A stretch of DNA of 64,000 bases from Maylandia zebra (Eukaryota > Chordata > Actinopteri > Cichliformes > Cichlidae). Below, one piece after another: positions 24,324 through 34,082 of the stretch; position 1 is the first letter of the stretch, and the number at the start of each line of letters is the position of its first letter. Under the pieces are notes generated by a model. The model was given only the letters and a program-made list of their open reading frames with translations, searched no databases and was not told where the DNA came from. The stretch is from contig NC_135169.1 of the NCBI RefSeq assembly GCF_041146795.1, positions 11,989,585 to 12,053,584 of the forward strand. Direction: 5' to 3'. Made by a program: the position numbers and the translations under genes.

Positions 24324-24370
24324 GTGTGTGCATATAAAAATGCATTTTCTGTAATACTTATTTAATAAAG

Positions 24371-25304
24371 GGCAGTGAACGAGACATCACTTCACTGATC
24401 CACACCACCAGGATTTACAGCCATGACATTGTGATGTCTTTCGAATTTGGGAAGTGTAGTCAAATGGTAACTAAGAGAGGGAACGTTGTCAGAGGTGAGG
24501 GGATAGAACAACCAGAAGGCAACATTGCAGACATCAAGGACAGCTACAAGTACCTGGGAATCCCACATGCAAATGGGAACCACAAAGAGGCTGCTATGAA
24601 AGCTGTAACCACCAAGTACATGCAGAGATTAACGCAGGTCCTGAGGAGCCAGCTGAATGGTAAGAACAAGATCTGGGCTATCAACACCTACGCCTTGCCT
24701 GTGATCAGGTACGGAAGGAAGGAGACTGGGGACCAGCAGATAGAGGAATTGGCTGACATTCAGAAGTGCTACAAGTGGCTGGACAAAGCTGGACAAATTG
24801 ACAGCACAGATGGAACGCTATAACCAAGTGGCTGGCATAGTATACAGAAAAATCTGTGCTTAGTATGGCCTGGAAGTCCCGAGGTCAAAATTTGAGATGC
24901 ACTCTAGGGTGAGAAACACTAAGCTAAGATCCTATGGGACTTACAGATACAGATGGACAAAATAGTCATGTCTTACCAACCAGACATACTAGTGATAGAC
25001 AAGCAGAGGAAGACAGCTGTAGTGACAAATGTAGCGATATCGAATGACAGCAACAACAGGAAGAAGGAACACCATCAGGAAGATCTGGAGGATGAGGGTA
25101 ATAGTGGTCCCAGTGATAATCACAACACTTGGTGCAGTGACCTCCAAGTTAGGTGCAGTGACCACGAGTCAGTTGTACCAGCAGAGCCAAGGTACAACAT
25201 CCGAGATCTCTGTCTAGAAGAGCACAGTCCTGGGAACAGCTAAGATACTGCACAGGACCCTCAAGTACCCAGCCCTCTGGTAGAGGACCCGAGCTTGAAG
25301 GAGG
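24371..25304 (+). pseudogene. Restriction-like-endonuclease LINE, copy B (decayed)
   Basis: Plus-strand relative of copy A. It starts within the RT just after the YMDD region ([16 protein letters not shown]), continues MSFEFGKCSQMVTKRG and [17 protein letters not shown], then jumps from about residue 522 to 629 of the copy A protein, an internal deletion. The endonuclease part is recognisable as QPDILVIDKQRKTAVVTN, with D783 of the IDVAV motif replaced by N (TNVAIS). Stops and frameshifts are present. The 3' tail (ggtagaggacccgagcttga) matches copy A. Confidence 0.88.
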
Positions 25305-25559
25305 GGAAAAATATTTAACCTTCAAGACCTCACATTTTGGGTTGTCTAGACTACAATATTAAATTTTGCTCTACAAGGGCCTGATATCCTCTTCTCAGAA
25401 ACTACATCAGGTAAAAAAAAAAATCTTTGGTTTTACATTCATCAGGTCCCAATCAGCCCACATAGCAAAGAGAAATTAAAAATGCATGCCGATTTTTAAT
25501 TGATTCCATTTATAGTGATTCTTAATCGATGCATGCGATTAACAATCCTATAAATGGAA

Positions 25560-26218
25560 ATGGGATGCAGACAGCATTTGGTACCTAGGGGCGGTAATAC
25601 ACCCTGACTTCACCAAAATGTTTGATGCCAACTATGGCCCACTGAATGAATCCATAAAATCTGATATACAAAGATGGAATACCATAGCTTTTCTGGACCT
25701 GCTCTCTAGGATTGAATCAATTAGGTTAAACATTCTTCTCCGATGGCTGTATTTGTTTCAGTCCCTACCGATTCTCATACCACAAAAACAATTTGTGGCG
25801 TGGTATAGAAAGCTTTTGAAATACATTTGGAATGGGAAAAAAGAAGTTAAATATAAAACCCTCCAACTAAAGAAAGATAATGGAGGTTGTGGACGTCCTT
25901 GTCTACGAGAGTGTAACTGTGCAGCTCAGATAAGACTATTGATATGTCTCTGTTGTGTATATTACGCCACGGGACGGAAAGATGTTGAAGGAACAATTGT
26001 TAAAGGAGTACCAGTTAAAGCCTTAATATCAGAATATTTACAGGTCAGAAATTATTTTATTCAAAACTTAAAAGTGAATCTAAACAATTTACAATTTGTA
26101 GAAACATTTTTTATCATTAATTAAATCTGGAGCGCAAAAATTACTTCCAGATTATACATCCTGTGGTGTAAAAACGACAGCACTGTCTATATTAAAGCGA
26201 AGTGGGGAAAAGAAGGTA
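25560..26218 (+). pseudogene. L1/Tx1-type LINE, first segment (RT C-terminal region)
   Basis: From about 25560 the + strand reads WYLGAVIHPDFTKMFDANYG, then an open frame of 168 codons (25618-26124) with RIESIRLNILLRWLYLFQSL and FIWNGK-like KYIWNGKKEVKYKTLQLKK, the segment after the RT core in L1/Tx1 elements. The reading is cut at 26218 by the TA-flanked element and resumes at 32150. The LINE's 5' part is absent. It is inactive: stops and insertions. Confidence 0.85.
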
Positions 26219-26661
26219 CACTCAAAAAAGTCAACTAAGGCAGTTGTTTGATTAATTCAATAGACATTTGTCTATTTAACATGAACATATTGAGTTTAGG
26301 TTTTTAAATCATTATCAGTTGTTGGTTTAACATAAAATAACAAAAAGTTTAATGAACTAGATTTGCATTCTTCAGTTCAATTAAATGTAATTATTTTAAA
26401 TCAACAACTCTAAAACCGATGCCTAGTGCGCATGCTCAAACTTCCCAAAAGTGAAGAGGCGGGAACGCGGAGAAGTTATATGTGTTCAGTGGACTGCCAT
26501 TTCCCTCTGCGGAATCTTCCACAATACAGGTAAGTAATAAATAACTCAAAATATCTTAGTCAAACGAAGTTGTTTTGTCCATTAATTGTTTAACAATGTT
26601 TTTAATTCCAAATGTGTAAGTTGTCATTAGACAGCGGGAGTGGAGCAAATACAGTGAAAAT

Positions 26662-26701
26662 CTGGTATTAGACGGTGCCAATCGGTACCGTCTAATACCT
26701 G
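26662..26701. repeat. Hairpin near the captured gene's first exon
   Basis: ggtattagacggtgcc is followed after two bases by its near-inverse ggtaccgtctaatacc. Confidence 0.8.
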
Positions 26702-27675
26702 ATTTATAATCCGCTCTGGGTATATTTATACTATTATTAGCATTTCCACTTCATTGTTTTTCTTTTTTTTTTTTTTTTACCCGTTTTTGCAGTTAGTCTT
26801 ATAGTGTTTTTAGCGGTTATTGATATGTTTAATTCAATATTTAACACGTTTGTAATTCACTTTCAAAGTAAATGAAGTTAGCTAAAGCTAGTATGGTTGT
26901 CTCATTGAACTTCTACCTAGCTCTGTTAGCATTCACTTTGGTTTTAAATGACGGTTATTGCAAGACATGGTCTTTGTTCACTTTTTTTATTATCATTTGC
27001 ATTTTTTCTTTCTTTCTTTCTTTCTCTCTCCTTTTATTTTAAGCATTCGGCCTCTCACAGTAATGCAAGTTAAACTAGCATGCGCGATTTGCTAAATATT
27101 AGCTGTGTCCAAATTCAGGGGCTGCATCCTTCGAATTGACTTGATGCTAGTGCATGGGAAAAAGAGCATAACCACGAGGTCAGAGGAAAAGGCAATGGCG
27201 GATAGTTATGAAAATTGCCTGTGGGACCTTTACCACAACTACCAGCATCTTTATTGCATAGTGTGAAACACTGCTATTACATTTAGCAACAGATTGGATA
27301 TTTATCTGTGAATTTTATATTGCAAGAGGTATTTATATGTATTTGTATTTTTTTTATACATTTGCAACAAAGTAAAAAAAAATCCACTGTGGAATTTTTA
27401 TAAAATAATTTTTTCTGTTTTCTTTACCATAGTAACACCACAAAGAAAGCTGACCCCTTTTTCTGATTGTTTGTGCCTCCTCTTTAATACATGGTAAGCC
27501 TTTTACCATCATATATTTTTTATGATAGTTTTATGATTTAATCAAAATGAAAAAAAGGTGCCAATAAAACTATCCTTAAAACTGCTTTTCTTTTTTTCTT
27601 TCAGTGACTTGTATGTGGCAGTGCAAGCGTTGTTCCATCAGGAAGAGTAGTAGGTACAATTATTGAAACACTGTA

Positions 27676-29110
27676 CAGGGCTCGCAAAATGGCTAGCCCG
27701 ACGTCCCAGGGCTAGCGATTTTTCCAGTCGGGCTACCAAAATCTATCTCTGCCCTGCCCGTCGGGCTGTCATAAGAAGGAAAAATATATGTCAATGCTTC
27801 TGCATTCTTTCGGAAATGTAGCTGGGTAATTATGTCATTGGCATCGGTGAGCCACTGTCAATATGTGACATATTGAAATCGCGTTTGAATTTGCGCTTGT
27901 TTTTTGCTTTCACTTTGCAATAGCGCGACCTGTGTATAGAGAGCGACAGCACTGATCTGTGAGTGATGATAATTTGTGCACCAATTCCTCTGACATCGTC
28001 TTATCAATCGTTAGCTTACTATGCAAACATGACAAGTGAAATCTCCCGCAGCTTAAACATGTGAGAGGTTGATCGCGCAGACAATCGCTGAGTGTTATGT
28101 GAGTGCGTGTGTAAAAGCAGCAGGATATTAATTGTAGTTCTGCTTAGCCAAATAAGAGAGGTCAGGGTGAAGAAGTGACAGCCAAAGAAAAGCTTACCAC
28201 AAAACGGAAAAGTTATGACAAATCAGACTATAAGGCAAAAAGAAAGTGCAGCTTTATGGTTTCATGGACAAAAGAATTTCTGTGGCTGCAACATGACGAG
28301 CTATATAACCGGGGCTGCACATAAGTGGTCCGCAAGTGCGTATTTGCTGTCAAAATAAAAAACGCGCACAAGATAAGAAGTTGCAACGCGTGTTTGCATA
28401 CATAAGATTTTCTGGAGGAGGACATATTTGTTTAGAACTCTTAAATATGTCGAAGAAGCTCCTTTAAGCAATTACTTTGGTTTTCCTCCACCTCCAAAGA
28501 AATGTCAGAAGGAGTCCGAACCACAAAAGAAGCGCGTATTCTCGCAAAAGTGATTGCAGGAGGTGAGCTGGCTTCAAACAAATGATGAACACACAGATGT
28601 GGTGCAGAATGTGCCGTGAAAATCCCACTCTAGCGGACAAAAACAGTGCCTTTTATATGGATGCAAACGTGCGTTGCAACTTCTTATCTGTTGCGCGTCT
28701 TTTATTTTGACAGCGAATGCGCACATGCGGACCACTTATGTGCACCCGTGTAAATAACATAATGTTCTGCCGGGTGTGTTGTTGGTTTTCCCTCGATTTC
28801 TGAGTCGACAAGCGCCTTTGTTACTGGGACCAGTCATTTTAAGAAAGGCCCCCATTAGAAATGGATTATTGCTCAGTCTGCAATATCTTTCCCAGAACAA
28901 ACACCAATTGCAAATAATATACTAAAAATAAACCTGAAAAATCTGTTTAGAACAGCATACTGTGTTGCAAAGAGTGAACTACCACTGGTGCAATTTAGCA
29001 GTCTTTGCAAACTTCAAAAAGCAAATGGCCTAGATCTTGGTTCCACTTGCCTCTTACTTGTGACTTTAGTGGAAATTTCAAATTCAGTATCTGACACAGA
29101 CTGATTCATG
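27676..29110 (+). pseudogene. hAT relic with TTF finger and start of transposase
   Basis: Begins cagggctcgcaaaatggcta. On the + strand: KEKLTTKRKSYDKSDY, KCSFMVSWTKEFLWLQHDE (about 28185-28305, TTF-type finger), then, after a 430-bp inverted repeat, SAFVTGTSHFKKGPH (from about 28808), ISFPEQTPIANNILK and LFRTAYCVAKSELPLVQFS followed by SLCKLQKANGLDLGS (to about 29050). This is the N-terminal part of a hAT transposase of the ZNF862-like type. Stops interrupt it. The right end of this hAT (inverse of cagggctcgc) was not found. Confidence 0.75.
28317..28745. repeat. Inverted repeat splitting the hAT finger
   Basis: Arm 28317-28400 (cataagtggtccgcaagtgc onward, with agataagaagttgcaacgcg) is repeated in inverse at 28664-28745. 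The arms are about 80-85 bp with few mismatches; the loop is about 260 bp. It behaves like a MITE or fold-back insertion inside the TTF finger. Confidence 0.8.
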
Positions 29111-29231
29111 TCCTACACAGACAGCACTGATGTCTGCATGGTCTTCTAAAAGCAGCTTTAGTCAGCTTAGATGTGAAGTGAGTGAAATATACAGTTGCGT
29201 TTTTAATCAATGTATTTGTTCTCTATTGCAG

Positions 29232-30942
29232 ATTGAGAAGGAGTTTCTGCGAATCACCACAAAGCCTCTGCTATCTACTTTCTTTGCCGAGCTTGACCAA
29301 TACGCGCCACGCTTAATGGAAATCTTTCTGACCAAAGGAGGGACACGTGGAAAGAAAATAAGAGGTCTCATGCTTGCCATCTCCAAGGTTTGTATTAGGA
29401 TTGAGTAGACTTTGTCATAGGCAGCAAAAATAACTTTTATTTGGAGATGAAGTTGTCAATTTTGTTTGTTTGCTTAACAAGTGGTACATGCCAGGTTCTA
29501 ACCTAAAGAATAATTATGCAAGTTAACTGATTACCCTAGCTTTAAGAAAAACAGACTGGTTTTGGCTCATATTATCTCCTCCTCCTCTCCAGCATGACAA
29601 CATCCATACCAGACGAGCATGCATCTTGAAGTCTTTGTGCATCCACCTAAACGAAGACTATGAGAAGTTAATAAAGGAGTACTTGGTGAGCCATTGTGAC
29701 AGCATGTTGTCTGTAACATTCTCATACAAATTGTGACGTTGCCTCAAATGCAAATCATTAAAATTAAAATTTTGAGATTAGCAACAAGACACCTGGTATT
29801 GGGGAAAGGATGTCTTGAATACCAAACAGTATTAAGCGTTGCAATAAAGAATTTCTGGAATTTGGTATTGGAAGGAAAGAAATTTATGCCTACTTAAACT
29901 TGATACACAAACATACAATGCATTTAACATGCATCAAGACTATATTGCTTTTGAATCTGTACTTGGATTAAAACAAGTCCTGTTGTTTTTTCATTGTTAT
30001 GGTCATCAGTATTTGTAAATAGAAATGTCTATGAACTTTGAGCTGTTTAGTACTAACACTTCTATACCTGTTTTATTTTAGCAGCTGAGTTAGCCTTTTC
30101 TCGAGTCCTGTCCCCCTAAGTTACTCTTGCTACGTCCGACAAACAAATGGTTTCCTCTGCGCACCAATGGGTACCCGAATGTGCGAGCAGACATGCTTCA
30201 TAATGTTCGGTACATTTACCTGGGAATGGGGCCATACACACTGTTTAATCCATTCACGTTGTTTTTGACTTTGTGAATGGAAAGAACACAACTCCTCCAG
30301 ACACAATCTCTCGGCGTATCGGTGGGCACACCGCTTCTCCATCTTGCTTGAGGTTAATGTTTGTCAGACACAGTAACGGTTGCTATAATGTGTAATTGGA
30401 CAATGGCCCTTTCGGGGGAGGGGCCGGTGAGAGGTCAATTATGTCACCTCTTTTGACATGAGAGGTGTATTTTATAATTTATGTATTGGAGTAATTACTA
30501 ACAACTACTTTAGTGGTGTAATTTTCTGTTTATTACTTTGACTACTTGGATTTTATGAACAGCATAGAAACAGTTGTTTAAACAATCTCTTAAATTTTAC
30601 TTTGTTGTCTTATACTTTTTCATGTACGATACGGACAGCGAGGCAAAAAGCTGCATGGAGCAAACTGTGATGGAGGTGTACGTCATCCAGAAGGAGGGTG
30701 CTGAACCTGAAGATGACCCAGAGGACGTTGGTGTCGTGATTGAGGGTGTGGAGGCTAACACTGATTTGGGTAACATTGCACAAGCATGTGCTCTGTTGTT
30801 TGGACTCATATACCGTTTGAACCTGAGCTACCCACCAGAACTTAAATGCACCTTTGAAGTCCTCCAGAAGATACTTTTAAATCTTGATGGACAAAAGCTG
30901 TCTTCAAAGGTACAGTTTCTGAAAAACAAGCTTATGGGGTGA
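29232..30942 (+). pseudogene. Captured spliced gene: three C-terminal exons
   Basis: Exon 29232-29387 (52 codons, IEKEFLRITTKPLLSTFFAE...), exon 29593-29685 (31 codons, HDNIHTRRACILKSLCIHLN...) and a terminal exon of about 105 codons ending at 30942 (SEAKSCMEQTVMEVYVIQKE..., FGLIYRLNLSYPPELKCTFE..., LSSKVQFLKNKL). The first two have good cag/gt borders and phase 0. The family is one I recall as uncharacterised, SAMD3-like proteins abundant in fish; its function is unknown. Upstream exons are absent, and the hAT relic sits where they should be. The terminal exon has no proper acceptor (tttttcatgtacg in place of a cag). A partial, probably dead gene copy. Confidence 0.7.
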
Positions 30943-32148
30943 GAGCACTTGAAAATGACTGATAGGTCTTGAATGGTTCATTGGTGCAATGGTGATTTCC
31001 AATATATAATGTTAATATTTGAGTTGTTTATATTTTTTTTCTTTCATTTAAAACATTTTTTTTTTAAGTTTTTGGATTCTCTCTGTTGGGCAATTCACCT
31101 TTTATACAGCACTGCAGATGATTTTTGTTTGTCCTTATATAGATGGCTCAAAATGGATCAGAAGTACTGACAGAAGTACTATGTTGTGTTTATGTATCAA
31201 GGTCCTGTAAAGTTTAAGACCACTGCCACCTGTTAAGTTCACTGTATTATTGTTTCCATTTTGCTTGCTAGCATGTTTTAAAACACAGCAAAACTATATT
31301 GCTAGCTGTGGAGGACTGCAACCAAAATTAAAAAAATAAATACAGAAATATAAAAATTGGTCAAACTAATAATTATTTTAATGAGATACACCAAACAAAT
31401 ATAGATTTTCATCACCTATGGAATTTTTTGTTGTTGTTGTATTGCCCCCAAAATATTTCTAATTATTTTATTTTATTTTTCCAAATTCACACAATTCGAT
31501 TTTGTCACATGTTTTAACTTGCCAAGTGGGAGATGTATTTTTATCTTTTAGTTTAATTTTTTAAAATGCAGTCGATATATTGAGCAAATTTTGCATCTGT
31601 TTTTAGTTGTGGAAGCTTTGGTTCCAACATATTACCTATGTAAATAAGTATTCTAACATTTTACCTTTTGAAGTATATGCTTGCAGGTGTACAAAAATGG
31701 TAAGCTTTTATATTGTCCACTAAATCCAGTTAATAAAGATAATGTTATCATAATCTGATTGTGACTTTTTTTGTAAAGTAGTGGGTTTCTAAATGTGTAA
31801 CAAATGTAAACAAATCTAATTGAAATAATTTGGTTGAAATGAGTGAAATCATTGCCTTGATTAACAAAGTAGTTGTTGAAACAACAAGATTTAATTCTGT
31901 TTTCCTAAACTTTTTAAATTGTGTAGAATGAATTAAAACAAATTTCACTCTACATACTTAAATAAATCACTTCAAATCAATGTAAGTATAGTATGTTGAT
32001 CCAACGTAATCTGATTACATTAAACCACCAAATGCTAAATGTGTTGGTTTGACATGATCGAAAAGGGTTTATTGTACTTGGTTAAATTGTGTGCAAAAAG
32101 GGTGCCATGATTAAATTGTGTTCATCCAACAACAGATTTTTTTGAGTG
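30943..32148. other. 3' portion of the TA-flanked element
   Basis: AT-rich, no gene. It includes possible 3' untranslated sequence with AATAAA near 31730 and leads to the right inverted end. Confidence 0.5.
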
Positions 32149-32149
32149 T

Positions 32150-32531
32150 AGTCTAATCATTACAGACAAGTTTTGGGGCAACATATGCAAGATACAGTGG
32201 ACCACAACCGGGTCGAATGTTTGGCGTGAATTTTGCTGGAAAAGCATCCTGAGATTCTTCATCATCCCTGCTCAGAAAAGGTATCGGGGATGTGGGGGAG
32301 ATGGTGCTAACCATTTCTATATCTTTTGGGACTGCCAAGTAATTCACCAGTATTGGTCTCTAATCCATGAACATCTACAAAATGTTTTTTCATTTGCTTT
32401 TCCTCCTTTGAGACCATATTTCTGTGTAACATACCAGTGGATAAACTGAACTCCATTGATAGAAGACTTTTGTATATCCTAGTGACCACGAGTCAGTAGT
32501 CAGTGGGGTCCATAGGGCGTGAGTAAAGCAC
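32150..32531 (+). pseudogene. L1/Tx1-type LINE, second segment
   Basis: Resumes the LINE after the insertion. The + strand, with breaks, reads FCWKSILRFFIIPAQK, then ANHFYIFWDCQVIHQYWSLI (about 32305-32370), the zinc-knuckle-like C-terminal signature of L1/Tx1. It stops at the target duplication of the next hAT. Confidence 0.8.
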
Positions 32532-33300
32532 TAGTGATGTGCGATACCACTGATTTCCTTGCCGATCCGATACCAAGTATAATTCAGGGTGGTATTGACG
32601 ACACTGATCCGATACCGATACTTTGCACAAAAACGTATTTTATTTATTGTATCTGAAATTATAGCGTCATAATGATTACAGGGCTTCAGGTTACTTGTTC
32701 TTATCACTTAGTAATGCAGAGTTCATCATATAGAAATAAGAAAACTCAAGTTGTGCTCTATTTGAACACCTTGCCTGCCTGCAGCACTAAAGGTCGCCGT
32801 GAAAGACGTCTGTCTCCCCCTAGCAGCACCTGTCCCTGTTCCCCTCTTCAGTTCGCCTCAACATGCGCTCATCATATTCTGTGATATGATTTACTGTGAG
32901 GTGTTTGACGAGGTTAGTGATGTTGCAACAACACCTCACTGTCTTGCCACATGAATCGCAAACCGCGTCTGTTTGTGGATGTAAAATACATCCACAAATG
33001 GCTCCATTTACGCTCAGCCATTGTTGTGAGTGCGCACGCCAGGGGCTGCGACACATTTATACAGACGTACTTCGCACATGACTATGAAAGGCGGAAGAGA
33101 AAGTTCTGGAAAGAGAAATTCTTTCCAATGTAGACAATCTGAATGATATAGTTTCTTTCCACTGTGTTCCTGTTAATGATAAACTACAAATTTATCCTAA
33201 ATTACTAAAATATCGATATTTTAATGTGAGAATCGATTCTAGAACATAAATGACTGGTATCGGAGGAATCGATATTTCAGTATCGATCCGCACATCACTA
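32532..33300 (-). mobile_element. hAT element with BED finger relic, exact 8-bp target duplication
   Basis: Ends tagtgatgtgcgatac and gatccgcacatcacta, with taaagcac at 32524-32531 and 33301-33308. The minus strand at 32820-33056 encodes CDSCGKTVRCCCNITNLVKH and then LTVNHITEYDE: the CxxC...HxxxH core of a BED finger. No DDE core remains. It interrupts the L1/Tx1 LINE. Confidence 0.92.
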
Positions 33301-33308
33301 TAAAGCAC

Positions 33309-33845
33309 TGTACAATTACAGGCCATTTACCATAAAAAAACGAGGAGATGGCTCAAGTCTGTTAACCACCAGCGATAAAAAGACTGGATATATTATGTAC
33401 AAGAGACCTATACAATGGAAAAATTGTCATTCTTTCTTAAAGTGCAGAGGGATACCTTCTTCTTTGTAATATGGTCTAAATGGACGGAATACGTTAAGCC
33501 TGTGAGGTGTGATTTTCTATGAACCATGACACTTTATTATTATCATTATTATTATTTTGATGCACTGATTTAAATACCCATGTCAATAATGTGATGCTAA
33601 CTTGGCTGCCCTGCTACACCCCTCCCCAAGTTTCTATGGGGTTTTCTTTGTTTCTTTATTTGATTTGTTTTTCTTTTCAATTAATGCTTTTATTCTTTTT
33701 GCTTTGTTCTATTTTAGTTTTTTTAATTATTATTATTTACTTTTTTTCCCTATTTTTTTTGGTCATTTTCCAATTATAAGTTTAAAAATTTGAAAACAAA
33801 AGCAATGTACAAAGCCATACTGCGTGCTTTCTCAATAAAAGACTC
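33309..33845 (+). pseudogene. L1/Tx1-type LINE, third segment and 3' end
   Basis: Reads, in + frames, TRRWLKSVNHQR and ETYTMEKLSFFLKVQRDTFF followed by WSKWTEYV, the extreme C-terminus of L1/Tx1 proteins, then AT-rich 3' untranslated sequence ending at caataaaagactcaat (AATAAA at 33834-33839). Confidence 0.75.
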
Positions 33846-34082
33846 AATATGAAAGAGTTCGGTTCTTAGGAGGAAAATATACAGTTACTGCAACCTAAAT
33901 AAGAATTTTATACAAAAGTAGATGGTATTATCAGTCTTCCATCAATGCTGAGTTTAGTTCTTCAATATGATCAGAAACTCAGTGATTTATGCATTTGCAG
34001 CAATGTTATCAAACATTGTGAAAGTTCAGCTATTTACTTTATGTTCTTGTCCACAAGTTTCTCTGTTAACGTCCACTTCCTC

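Larger units (their letters stand above)
26219..32148 (+). mobile_element. 5.93-kb TA-flanked element with inverted ends and captured exons
   Basis: Left end cactcaaaaaagtcaac and right end gatttttttgagtg are inverted repeats (cactcaaaaaa), flanked by TA at 26217-26218 and 32149-32150, consistent with TA duplication. Removing the unit rejoins the surrounding L1/Tx1 LINE, supporting it as an insertion. Subterminal regions share aacaac/gttgt-rich words. Inside are exon-like segments with GT/AG borders (29232-30942), a likely 5' non-coding exon ending at 26529 (cag|gtaagt), a nested hAT relic (27676 to about 29110) and AATAAA near 31730. I see no transposase that clearly belongs to the outer element. 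Confidence 0.75.

Noticed and set aside
24021-24365. Long frames of Tyr-Ile repeats on both strands
   Set aside because: They are direct translations of the (TA)n arrays and have no coding meaning.
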